From HGM04593 sp045661225 (lineage in GTDB: Bacteria > Bacteroidota > Bacteroidia > Bacteroidales > Bacteroidaceae): DNA of 64,000 bases. The stretch is taken from assembly GCA_045661225.1 (NCBI GenBank), contig JAZRFF010000010.1, positions 76,595 to 140,594 of the forward strand, read 5' to 3'. Below, one piece after another: positions 36,361-44,666 of the stretch. Every line of letters starts with the position of its first letter. Position 1 is the first letter of the stretch. The notes below the pieces were generated by a model. The model did not search any database. It worked only from the letters and a program-made list of their open reading frames with translations, and was not told the origin of the DNA. The position numbers and the translations under genes are program-made.

Positions 36361-37533
36361 TCACGCCTTGCGACAAACGACAAGCGAACGTTTGCCATCT
36401 GACATAGTCGTAGCAAAAATATAACGCTCTCCGCCATCGGCAAGTTTCAGCTTCTTACGCAACATCTGCACGCTATCCGGGAAATTACGCACAGTGATAT
36501 TCGCCTGTCGCAGAGCTTGAATCTCTTTAATCTCGGCCTTGGAAAAGCCCACAACTCTTTCGACCAGGAATTTTCGTCCCGGAAAATCGCTTAACAACGC
36601 TTCGCCTGTATACAACTGACTATTTGGGTGCAATTTAGCGACACCATAACGTTGCGACAGAGAGCGATAACCACCACCCTTTAAAACCGACGCATCAGGC
36701 TCATACAGATAGCGACCGACAGAGCCGGCATATAGCGCCACGGCACGCTCCTCGTTGGCGAACGTAAATGTAAAAGTTGTTGTACAACCTTTATTTATAT
36801 TAGAACAATAAACAGGCGCATCAAGACCCTTAGCCTCGCCAAGAATAAAAAGCAGTTCCTTACATTCGTTATTTACCGCCACGACGTGTACAGCCTCGAC
36901 ACTCTTCAGCTGGTTCATTGCCGCCGTAATATCAAGCATAGGCGAACATTTAACCATTATTTTACGGCCTTTCTGCAGAAGCAGAGACTCCAGAGACGTC
37001 ACATCGGGTTCGCAATCCGAAAGAGCCACCACCTTGCGCCCATCGCCGTCGCGTCGTGCAGGGTCAACAAAAATCCAGTCCTGCCGGGGGAGCGTCGAGA
37101 GCAACTCCACACTGTCACCATTAACCACGCTTATATGCCCAAGTCCCAACAGCCCGAAATTCATTTTCGCAATCTCACAAAGTTCGGCACTGCGTTCAAT
37201 ATACGTTGCAGCCCTGAAATTACGCGACATATAACTGCAGTCTATACCGAAGCCACCGGTAAGGTCGGCAAGAAGCTCCCCGTCCGCAAGCGCGCTTTTA
37301 TAAAGCGCCGTAGCCTCGCTCGAACATTGCTCCATTGATATTCGTGGCGGATAGAGCACGCCATCGGTAGCGGCCCACGTCGGCAGTTTGTCTTTTGCCG
37401 ACTGCCACCCCTCTATCTGTGTCACAGCCACACACATATTAACCTGCGGGTAACGCTTTGCCTGCAAGGCCAACACGCCGGGGTCCTCGCAACGGTGAGC
37501 AGCTATAAATTCAATGGTACTGCGGTCCAACAT
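36361..37533 (-). CDS. THUMP-like domain class I SAM-dependent methyltransferase
   Basis: A 390-aa protein. An N-terminal helical region (1-90) leads into a Rossmann methyltransferase with the SAM motif LLADLTGGFGIDCSYMS, acidic residue in ATYIERSAELCEIAK, and catalytic-type motif WIFVDPARRDGDGRKV. The C-terminal ~100 residues fit the THUMP-like and ferredoxin-like domains of the family typified by Porphyromonas PG_1098. RNA is the expected substrate class, but the exact base is unknown to me. It is the last gene of the parE-coaD-S41 protease series, 15 bp after the protease. No terminator was identified between it and the convergent YqaE gene. Confidence 0.85.
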   Translation of the reverse strand: MLDRSTIEFIAAHRCEDPGVLALQAKRYPQVNMCVAVTQIEGWQSAKDKLPTWAATDGVLYPPRISMEQCSSEATALYKSALADGELLADLTGGFGIDCSYMSRNFRAATYIERSAELCEIAKMNFGLLGLGHISVVNGDSVELLSTLPRQDWIFVDPARRDGDGRKVVALSDCEPDVTSLESLLLQKGRKIMVKCSPMLDITAAMNQLKSVEAVHVVAVNNECKELLFILGEAKGLDAPVYCSNINKGCTTTFTFTFANEERAVALYAGSVGRYLYEPDASVLKGGGYRSLSQRYGVAKLHPNSQLYTGEALLSDFPGRKFLVERVVGFSKAEIKEIQALRQANITVRNFPDSVQMLRKKLKLADGGERYIFATTMSDGKRSLVVCRKA

Positions 37534-37548
37534 CTCTGCAAGAATAAG

Positions 37549-39138
37549 CTACTCCTTCATAAGCACCTTATCCATCTTGCGCTCGCGCACAAGTTCATAG
37601 GCCTTTTTAAAGAGTTCGTTGTCTCTATTATAAATCATTATAAAGTCACTCATATCCCATAAATCACGCGCGATATACATTTTCATCTGCTTCGTAATTT
37701 CGGGCAACGAGCGTTCAAACTCCTCTTCACCACCTTTCAGTTTCACACTATCTTTCAGAGCCTGTTCACGCAAAAGTGAAAGATAGCGTTCATCAACCAC
37801 AAAATTCTTGTCAAAGTCGTCAATATTCTTGTAATTGCGTTCCAACTCCTCGCGTTTCTCATCAAGGTAGTGCAACGACGCCTGCACAATAGAACCCTTA
37901 GCCGCAAGTTCCCTGTGGTAAGGAGTGTAACGAGCCGTATCAAGCGGAACAAAATAATCGGGCATAATTCCGCCGCCACCATATACCGGTCGGTTAAGAC
38001 GCAGAGTATAGGTCTTGAGCGAGTCGGGGAAGTGAATACTGTCGGCCGAAGCAAGCTCTCCGCTGTTGTATCGGCGCAGAATATCCTCTTCGTACTTTAT
38101 TGAGTCATTGTAGGGCTTCTGTATACAACGGCCGGTAGGAGTGTAGTAACGCGCAATAGTGAGTCGTATCATAGAACCGTCAGGCAACTGAAAGGGGCGT
38201 TGCACCAGTCCCTTTCCAAAGCTGCGACGTCCGACAATGACACCGCGGTCCCAATCTTGTATTGCACCGGCAAGAATCTCGGACGCCGAAGCCGATGTTT
38301 CATCAACAATTACCGCAAGATTACCCTTGAGGAAGCGTCCGCCACCAAAGACATTATAGTCGTATCGCGGATTTGCGCGTCCTTCGGTATAAACCACAAG
38401 GTTCGGTGCCGGCAGAAACTCATTTGCAATCTCCACGGCCGCGTTAAGATAGCCGCCTCCGTTACCTTCAAGGTCCAGTATAAGGTTCTTCATTCCGCGC
38501 GCCTTTAACGAGTCGAGCTTTGCGACAAATTCCGCGTGGGTTTTTGCGCCGAATGATGAGATACGAATATAGCCATTCTTTTTATCAATCATATATGCAG
38601 CATCGACCGTTTGGGTAGATATTACGTCGCGCACAAGATTAAACTGCAGCACGCGGTCTATTCCGCGGCGCACCACGTCAATCTTTACATTTGTACCTTT
38701 ATCACCTCTCAGACGTGACATAATATCGGCGCGGTCCATTTTCACTCCGGCGATGGTCGTGTCGTTAACAGCAATAATTTTATCACCGGCCATCACTCCT
38801 GCGCGCTCCGAGGGCCCGTTGGCTGTTGTCTGGATAACATAGAGCGTGTCCGACACAATATTAAACTGTATACCAATTCCGCCAAAGCTACCCTGCATCT
38901 GCTCCATAAGAGATTTTGTCTCTTTCGGGTCGGTATATGTCGAGTGCGGGTCGAGCTCTTTCAGCATCGCCTTTATTCCCGCTTCGGCAATTTTGTTTTC
39001 ATTGGGTGCATCGACATAGAAATTTGAAATAACATTGCCCGTGTACATAAGCTTTATAAGATATTCGGGCAAATTCTGCGCTTTCACGCCCATAAATGAG
39101 AAAAGCGCAACTACAGACAGTATAAAAAATCTTTTCAT
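37549..39138 (-). CDS. S41-family C-terminal processing peptidase (CtpA-like)
   Basis: A 529-aa secreted serine protease with a signal peptide (FSFMGVKA-Q). A PDZ domain (about 80-165; GSFGGIGIQFNIV and GVMAGDKIIAVNDTTI) precedes the S41 catalytic core. The nucleophilic Ser is in TSASASEILAGAIQDWDRG (281-299) and the general-base Lys is K309 in RRSFGKGLVQRPFQL. It cleaves periplasmic proteins near their C-termini. The C-terminal ~150 residues are an extra helical part common in Bacteroidota members. It starts 5 bp after the coaD stop. Confidence 0.95.
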   Translation of the reverse strand: MKRFFILSVVALFSFMGVKAQNLPEYLIKLMYTGNVISNFYVDAPNENKIAEAGIKAMLKELDPHSTYTDPKETKSLMEQMQGSFGGIGIQFNIVSDTLYVIQTTANGPSERAGVMAGDKIIAVNDTTIAGVKMDRADIMSRLRGDKGTNVKIDVVRRGIDRVLQFNLVRDVISTQTVDAAYMIDKKNGYIRISSFGAKTHAEFVAKLDSLKARGMKNLILDLEGNGGGYLNAAVEIANEFLPAPNLVVYTEGRANPRYDYNVFGGGRFLKGNLAVIVDETSASASEILAGAIQDWDRGVIVGRRSFGKGLVQRPFQLPDGSMIRLTIARYYTPTGRCIQKPYNDSIKYEEDILRRYNSGELASADSIHFPDSLKTYTLRLNRPVYGGGGIMPDYFVPLDTARYTPYHRELAAKGSIVQASLHYLDEKREELERNYKNIDDFDKNFVVDERYLSLLREQALKDSVKLKGGEEEFERSLPEITKQMKMYIARDLWDMSDFIMIYNRDNELFKKAYELVRERKMDKVLMKE

Positions 39139-39143
39139 AATCG

Positions 39144-39593
39144 TTACTTTTTTATTGGCATAAAAGCTGTTACCTCCTTGCCATATTTCATTAGTTCGCG
39201 TACTACGCTACTGCTTACCGAGGAGTATTCAGGCTCACTTATGAGCAGAAAGGTATCTACACCCCCCAGACGCATATTCACGTCAGCAATATCGCGCTCA
39301 TACTCAAAATCCTTAACGCTGCGCACGCCACGCAGAAGCGCTGTCGCACCGACCTCACGTGCAAAATCCATTGTAAGAGTGTCATAAACCGCAACAGCCA
39401 CACGACTATCGTCCGAGTACAGTTCTTCAACAGCCGCCACACGTTCCTCGACGCTGAACATACATTTTTTATCCATATTACGCCCCACAGCCACAACCAC
39501 TCTGTCAAAAATGTTCAACGCACGCTCAACAAGCGCCTGATGCCCACGGGTAAAAGGGTCGAAAGTTCCTGCAAAAAGCGCTGTACGTATCAT
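39144..39593 (-). CDS. coaD: Pantetheine-phosphate adenylyltransferase
   Basis: A 149-aa enzyme, normal length. The nucleotidyltransferase motif FAGTFDPFTRGHQALVERAL contains the TxxH-type signature, and LLISEPEYSSVSSSVVREL is the second active-site motif. It transfers AMP from ATP to 4'-phosphopantetheine, the penultimate step of coenzyme A synthesis. Its ATG overlaps the parE stop by 4 bp. Confidence 0.97.
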   Translation of the reverse strand: MIRTALFAGTFDPFTRGHQALVERALNIFDRVVVAVGRNMDKKCMFSVEERVAAVEELYSDDSRVAVAVYDTLTMDFAREVGATALLRGVRSVKDFEYERDIADVNMRLGGVDTFLLISEPEYSSVSSSVVRELMKYGKEVTAFMPIKK

Positions 39594-41551
39594 TTGCCAC
39601 CCTCCTCGTTTGCTTTATCCTCTTCGACAACAAGATTGTCGATAATGAAATTCTGACGCTCCATCGTATTCTTGCCCATATAGTAAGCAAGCAGGTCATC
39701 GACCTTGTCGTCCTTGTGTAGCTCTACACGTTCAAGACGCATATCCGGACCTATGAAATTCCGGAACTCATCGGGAGAAATCTCGCCAAGTCCTTTAAAT
39801 CGTGTTATTTCAGGATTGGGCGAGAGTTTCTCTATCGCAGCCAGACGCTCCTCGTCGTTATAGCAATAGATTGTCTCAAAATCGCCTTTATTCTCCTTGC
39901 GTTCTTCGGCACCTTTCTTTCCACGAGACAATTTACGTTTATTGCGAACACGGAAAAGAGGCGTTTGCAGTATATAAACGTGGCCTTTCTTTATCAATTC
40001 CGGGAAGAACTGCAGGAAGAAGGTTATCATCAACAGCCTGATGTGCATTCCGTCAACATCGGCATCGGTAGCCACAATAACTTTGTTGTAACGCAACCCC
40101 TCAAGACCGTCCTCAATATTCAAAGCCGCTTGCAGCAGATTAAACTCCTCATTCTGATAGACGACCGCACGACTAAGCCCGAAGCAGTTAAGAGGTTTAC
40201 CCTTAAGACTAAATACCGCCTGAGTGTTTGCGTCGCGGCTTTTGGTTATTGAACCGCTTGCCGAATCGCCCTCGGTTATAAATATACAGCTTTCGTCCAG
40301 GCGGTCTCCTTTGGCATCATTGTAGTGTATGCGGCAATCGCGCAGTTTACGGTTGTGCATATTAACCTTCTTTGCCTTCTCACGCACCTGCTTTGTCAGT
40401 CCCGCAAGTTCTTTACGGTCCTTTTCCGAGGCAACAATCTTCGCAAACATCACTTCGCTAATCTCGGGATTCTTATGCAGGAAATTGTCGAGTGCCTCCT
40501 TTACAAAGTCACTTATAAACTTCTTCACGCTCATACTTCCCGGGTCGGGAGCAATAGTAGTGGAACCCAAACGCACCTTTGTCTGACTCTCGAATACCGG
40601 TTCCTGAATATTCACGGCAATAGCCGCCACTATACCGTTGCGAATATCGCAGTATTCAAAATTCTTGGCCGAGAAAAAGTCGTGAATAGTTTGCGCCACA
40701 AGCTCTTTAAACGCACTCTGGTGAGTTCCGCCCTGCGAGGTGTGCTGTCCGTTCACAAAGGAATAGTACTCCTCGCCATACTGCTGCGCGTGAGTAAATG
40801 CAATCTCAATGTCGGCACCGCGCAAATGAATTATGGGATAAAGAGCCTCGGCAGTCATATTGTCGGTAAGCAGGTCGGCGAGACCGTTGCGTGAAAGTAT
40901 ACGCTTGCCGTTGAACATTATTGTAAGACCGGTGTTCAGGTACGTGTAGTTGCGAAGCAATGTCTCTATGTATGCAGCACGGTACTCATAGTTACGGAAA
41001 AGTGTATTATCGGGCGTAAACGAGACGTAAGTACCATTTTCATCGGGAGTCTTCTCGGTTGTATCACTCTCGAGTATTCCTTTATTGAACGAGGCTGCGC
41101 GCACCACGCCGTCACGATAACTGCGCACCTCGAAACGGGTACTCAACGCATTGGCAGCCTTAAGACCCACTCCGTTAAGACCAACAGACTTTTTGAATAC
41201 CGAGTCATCATACTTTGCACCAGTATTCAGTTTACTCACAGCCTCAATCATCATACCTTGCGGAATTCCGCGGCCATAGTCACGCACAACCACTGTATGA
41301 TTCTCGAGGATATCGACCTCGAGACGCTTGCCGAACCCCATCTTGAACTCATCGATACTGTTATCGATAACCTCTTTCAGAAGCACATATATTCCATCGT
41401 CACTCTGCGAACCGTCACCCAATTTTCCAATGTACATACCCGGGCGCAGCCGTATGTGCTCAACATCGCTCAGATGGCGAATAGAGTCATCGGTGTAGTC
41501 GGCAGCCACAGGGGCGTTAACATTAAATTCCAAATTTGTTTCTTCGGTCAT
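39590..41551 (-). CDS. parE: DNA topoisomerase IV subunit B (type IIA, GyrB-like)
   Basis: A 653-aa ATPase subunit. GHKL motifs: EVIDNSIDEFKMGFG, VVRDYGRGIPQGM and KKSVGLNGVGLKAANALS. The Toprim domain shows IFITEGDSASGSITKSRD (GyrB would read EGDSAGG) and IVATDADVDGMHIRLL. ParE-type was chosen over GyrB on the EGDSASG and LKGKPLNC motifs and the length. With ParC it decatenates chromosomes; parC is not in the window. It heads the block that continues with coaD, the S41 protease and the THUMP-like methyltransferase, an order I recall from other Bacteroidales. Confidence 0.92.
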   Translation of the reverse strand: MTEETNLEFNVNAPVAADYTDDSIRHLSDVEHIRLRPGMYIGKLGDGSQSDDGIYVLLKEVIDNSIDEFKMGFGKRLEVDILENHTVVVRDYGRGIPQGMMIEAVSKLNTGAKYDDSVFKKSVGLNGVGLKAANALSTRFEVRSYRDGVVRAASFNKGILESDTTEKTPDENGTYVSFTPDNTLFRNYEYRAAYIETLLRNYTYLNTGLTIMFNGKRILSRNGLADLLTDNMTAEALYPIIHLRGADIEIAFTHAQQYGEEYYSFVNGQHTSQGGTHQSAFKELVAQTIHDFFSAKNFEYCDIRNGIVAAIAVNIQEPVFESQTKVRLGSTTIAPDPGSMSVKKFISDFVKEALDNFLHKNPEISEVMFAKIVASEKDRKELAGLTKQVREKAKKVNMHNRKLRDCRIHYNDAKGDRLDESCIFITEGDSASGSITKSRDANTQAVFSLKGKPLNCFGLSRAVVYQNEEFNLLQAALNIEDGLEGLRYNKVIVATDADVDGMHIRLLMITFFLQFFPELIKKGHVYILQTPLFRVRNKRKLSRGKKGAEERKENKGDFETIYCYNDEERLAAIEKLSPNPEITRFKGLGEISPDEFRNFIGPDMRLERVELHKDDKVDDLLAYYMGKNTMERQNFIIDNLVVEEDKANEEGGK

Positions 41552-41595
41552 TTATATTGATTATTTTATTCCGTTATTACTCTGTATTAACAACA

Positions 41596-42729
41596 TCAGC
41601 AAAGTTCCTTCTTGAATGCACGACGACGTTTGTGCTGTTCTTTCTCGAACTCCTCCCACTGACTCTGCATTTTTGTATTTGTCTCCAGCTCCGGGTTGCT
41701 CTCAACATCGACAAGCCCCATCTCTATATAACGCCCCAGCAGGTCGTTGAAAATCATCGCAAAAGCGCCGCGACCTTGATATTCGGGTTTTACAGCAACA
41801 AGCAAGAAGTCGAGACGCTTTGGTTGCTTTATGAAAAGCGCCTTAAGCAGATGCCACCAACCGAAAGGGAACATACGTCCCTTTGCCTTGCGCAAAGCCT
41901 CGGCAAGCGAATATATACTCACGCCCATTGCTATCAGATTATCGTCTTTGTCGACCACAAGCGATACCAGGCGCAAGTCGACAACCGGAAGATACATTTT
42001 CACATACTGCTCAATCTGCCGCTCGGTCAGTTGCGAAAAACCATAAAGCGGTGCATAACTCTCGTTGACAAGTTCAAAAAGCTTACTTCCGTACCTTTTT
42101 GCAAGCTCCGAACGCGACTTAAGCTTCACAACCTTCAGCCCATATTTACGTTCCACAATAGCCGATACGCGTTCAGCCTTTGCCCATTTTTCGGCAGGCA
42201 CCTTCAAAAGATATTCAACCCAGTCGGCGTCCTTCACATACCCCAGGCGCTCCATATGCTTCGGGTAATAAGGATAATTGTATATTGTGGACATTGTACC
42301 CATTCGGTCGAACCCCTCGATGAGCATACCCTCTCTGTCAAGGTCGGTGAAGCCCAACGGTCCCTGAATCTCGGTCAAGCCACGCTCACGCGCCCACGCT
42401 TCGACTGTTGCAAAGAGCGCGTCTACGACCTCATCATCATCAATAAAATCCACCCAGCCGAATCGAGCGGTGTTAAGCCCCCACTTCTCATTGGCGACCT
42501 TGTTCACAATAGCTGCAATACGGCCCACAATTTTGCCATCACGATAAGCAAGGAAATAATCGGCCTCACAAAAATCGAACGCCGCGTTACGGTCCTTACG
42601 CAAGGTGTTCATCGCGTCCTCGAACAGTTCCGGAACGTAAAACTCACTATCCTTGTATAGTTCACTCCCAAAGCCTATGAATTTCTTCAATTGCTTTTTT
42701 GTCTCGACTTTTACTATTGTTACAGACAT
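41596..42729 (-). CDS. GNAT-like acetyltransferase-domain protein, 377 aa
   Basis: The N-terminus reads MSVTIVKVETKKQLKKFIGF and is followed by a GNAT-like region (YFLAYRDGKIVGRIAAIVN). A second GNAT-like core has the acetyl-CoA motif VAVKPEYQGRGAFAMIFNDL near residue 320. Such two-part GNAT proteins are conserved in Bacteroidota but lack a known substrate. The C-terminus is strongly basic (KEQHKRRRAFKKEL). The gene lies 44 bp before parE and 48 bp after the antiporter. No promoter box was found directly upstream, so it may be co-transcribed with the antiporter gene. Confidence 0.78.
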   Translation of the reverse strand: MSVTIVKVETKKQLKKFIGFGSELYKDSEFYVPELFEDAMNTLRKDRNAAFDFCEADYFLAYRDGKIVGRIAAIVNKVANEKWGLNTARFGWVDFIDDDEVVDALFATVEAWARERGLTEIQGPLGFTDLDREGMLIEGFDRMGTMSTIYNYPYYPKHMERLGYVKDADWVEYLLKVPAEKWAKAERVSAIVERKYGLKVVKLKSRSELAKRYGSKLFELVNESYAPLYGFSQLTERQIEQYVKMYLPVVDLRLVSLVVDKDDNLIAMGVSIYSLAEALRKAKGRMFPFGWWHLLKALFIKQPKRLDFLLVAVKPEYQGRGAFAMIFNDLLGRYIEMGLVDVESNPELETNTKMQSQWEEFEKEQHKRRRAFKKELC

Positions 42730-42777
42730 TTTATAATAATTCTACAAGATTCATACTAAACCACAACCCGGCAAACA

Positions 42778-43731
42778 TCAGGCCGTTATTACAAGATAGG
42801 TCATATAGCCTAAATAACCCGCCACCAACAAAAATCCCTCGAAACGGGTAAAAACATTCTTGCCGATAAACATTCCGCACAAGTATATAAACACCGACGA
42901 CGCGAGCAGTGTATAAAAATCAACCGGACTAAAGCCGTCAAGAGACACAGGTGCGATGAGCGCGCTACAGCCAAGGATAAAGAATATGTTAAGAATATTG
43001 CTTCCCAGCACATTGCCCAGTGCAATACTCACATTACCCTTACGCGCCGCGTTCACCGACACTGCAAGTTCGGGCAACGAGCTGCCCACCGACACAATGG
43101 TGATTCCGATGAGTGCCTCCGAGAGGCCAAGAGCACGCGCAATCTCAGCGGCACCGTTCACAAAAAGTTTACCGCCGAATATAAGGCACAACAAACCAAG
43201 CACAATAAAAAGGATAGCTCTCTTGACCGTAATAACACGCGGAGCAGGCTCATCTTCAGTATCATTCTTTATTCCGAATGTATAAATGATAAACAACACA
43301 CAGAAGAAAAGCATAATGGCACCATCGAGGCGTGTAAGATATTCACCGGGAGCACCGCCCACAAGCATACTGCCCGACAGCAGAATAAGCAATATCGAGG
43401 CAAACATATTGAACGGAAGTTCACGTGTAAGCATCTTGCCGTTAAAGGTAACAGGAGTTATTATCGCTGTAAATCCCAGAATAAACATAGCATTGAATAT
43501 GTTGCTGCCTATAATATTTCCGAGCGAAATACCGGAATTCCCCGACAGTGCAGCACCAACACTCACTACCAGTTCAGGAAGCGACGTTCCTATAGCAACA
43601 ATGGTCAAGCCAATAACAAACTCGCTGATATTCATTCTGCGCGCCAAAGCCGACGCGCCATCGGTCAGTTTATCGGCACCAAACAGCACCAGCACTATAC
43701 CTACAATAAAACTCAAGATAGAGATAAGCAT
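42778..43731 (-). CDS. Calcium/sodium antiporter (CaCA family, YrbG-like)
   Basis: A 317-aa inner-membrane exchanger with ten predicted helices and the two inverted alpha repeats: SLPELVVSVGAALSGNSG with GNIIGSNIFNAMFILG, and SLPELAVSVNAARKGNVS with GNVLGSNILNIFFILG. The Glu of SLPEL and the GSN motif coordinate the ion. It should exchange Ca2+ for Na+ (or K+) across the inner membrane. An acidic cytosolic loop (KNDTEDEPAPR) joins the halves. A -7 box (43798-43805) and a leader hairpin lie upstream. Confidence 0.94.
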   Translation of the reverse strand: MLISILSFIVGIVLVLFGADKLTDGASALARRMNISEFVIGLTIVAIGTSLPELVVSVGAALSGNSGISLGNIIGSNIFNAMFILGFTAIITPVTFNGKMLTRELPFNMFASILLILLSGSMLVGGAPGEYLTRLDGAIMLFFCVLFIIYTFGIKNDTEDEPAPRVITVKRAILFIVLGLLCLIFGGKLFVNGAAEIARALGLSEALIGITIVSVGSSLPELAVSVNAARKGNVSIALGNVLGSNILNIFFILGCSALIAPVSLDGFSPVDFYTLLASSVFIYLCGMFIGKNVFTRFEGFLLVAGYLGYMTYLVITA

Positions 43732-43760
43732 AAATTCTATATTAGTAATATTTCAATATC

Positions 43761-43805
43761 GCGTAGCGCGCACGCGCGCTTGCACATAAACAAGACGCAA
43801 ATATA
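43761..43805 (-). promoter_or_regulatory. Antiporter promoter -7 box and GC-rich leader hairpin
   Basis: Minus-strand TATATTTG (43798-43805) matches TAnnTTTG. The leader contains a GC-rich hairpin, AGCGCGC/GCGCGCT-like (43761-43783), between the box and the ATG at 43731. The stretch 43806-43962 shows no ORF or other feature that I can support. Confidence 0.5.
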
Positions 43806-43962
43806 CAAACAAACGGGCAAAAGTTGTGCAAGTAAACGGAAGAAAATTTATTATCTCACGCAATGAACAAACTAAACTTCACTGAAAGCAAATAATACCA
43901 AGCCTGCTTGTATATTTCAAAGCGAGTAAACCTATTTGCCATTCTACACCGGCAATTCCAAA

Positions 43963-44008
43963 CAAAAAAAACGGCTGAAACCCTGCAATGTAGGATTTTT
44001 GCCGTTTT
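43963..44008 (-). terminator. Terminator after the DUF3109 gene
   Basis: AAAACGGC (43968-43975) pairs with GCCGTTTT (44001-44008); an inner CCTGCA/TGTAGG pair extends the stem. On the minus strand the outer arm is followed by a T run. It begins 15 bases after the DUF3109 stop at 44023. Confidence 0.8.
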
Positions 44009-44022
44009 CATCGGGACTTTTA

Positions 44023-44604
44023 TTATAGCATATTCTGTTTTTTCAGCTCTTCGGCGACAACAAGCAGCTCATCGTACCACTCTTTTCCGAAACGCTCAAT
44101 CAGCGGTTCTTTCAAAAATTCATAAGCTCTTATACCCTTGCGACGGCCTTTTATAAAAGCACTGCTGCAGACGTCCCACTTGTGAAAATTCACAGCTGTA
44201 AGGTCGCCGACCTTACGCAAACGCACCGGGTAGAGGTAGCACGATATTGGCTTACGCCACTGTATACGACCCTCGCGGTAGGCTTTCTCAATAAGGCATA
44301 TACAACCCCCATTCTCGTCACGCGCGGCAAACACGCAATCCTTACCGTTGACAATAGAGGTCACAAGGTCCCCGTCACGGTCGTTATACACCACACCCTG
44401 AGCTTCGACCACCGCACGAGCCTCGGGGGTCATCTCATTCTCGACAACCTCAAAAGCCTCCTCGAGCTTTTCAACCTCTTCGAACAGCACCGGTGCACCC
44501 GCATCGCCCTCGACACAGCAAATACCCTTGCAGTGCGAGAAATTGCAGCAGAAACACTCCTGAAAAAGGTCGAACGAAACTATAGTATCACCTATTTGTA
44601 CCAT
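44023..44604 (-). CDS. DUF3109-family Cys-rich protein
   Basis: About 193 aa from the ATG at 44604 (MVQIGDTIVSFDLFQ); a TTG three codons earlier is rejected as it lies in the T tract of the upstream terminator. Clustered cysteines (ECFCCNFSHCKGICCVEG near the N-terminus, CICLIEKAY, ISCYLYPVRL and WDVCSSAF later) suggest a bound metal or iron-sulfur centre, as in the related YkgJ-type zinc/iron-chelating proteins. DUF3109 is conserved in Bacteroidota without a defined role. The gene starts 8 bases past the gpmI terminator hairpin and has no promoter that I can see. Confidence 0.83.
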   Translation of the reverse strand: MVQIGDTIVSFDLFQECFCCNFSHCKGICCVEGDAGAPVLFEEVEKLEEAFEVVENEMTPEARAVVEAQGVVYNDRDGDLVTSIVNGKDCVFAARDENGGCICLIEKAYREGRIQWRKPISCYLYPVRLRKVGDLTAVNFHKWDVCSSAFIKGRRKGIRAYEFLKEPLIERFGKEWYDELLVVAEELKKQNML

Positions 44605-44611
44605 AAAAATC

Positions 44612-44646
44612 AAAAAAGTCCCTAACGCCCCAGGGGCTTTAGGGAC
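44612..44646 (-). terminator. gpmI terminator abutting the DUF3109 start codon
   Basis: GTCCCTAA-c-GCCCC pairs with GGGGC-TTAGGGAC (44618-44646), and six T follow on the minus strand (44612-44617). The DUF3109 ATG begins 7 bases after this T tract, so any ribosome-binding sequence would be in the terminator's 3' arm (AGGGAC). Confidence 0.85.
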
Positions 44647-44666
44647 CTGTCAAATTGTTTATTTAA

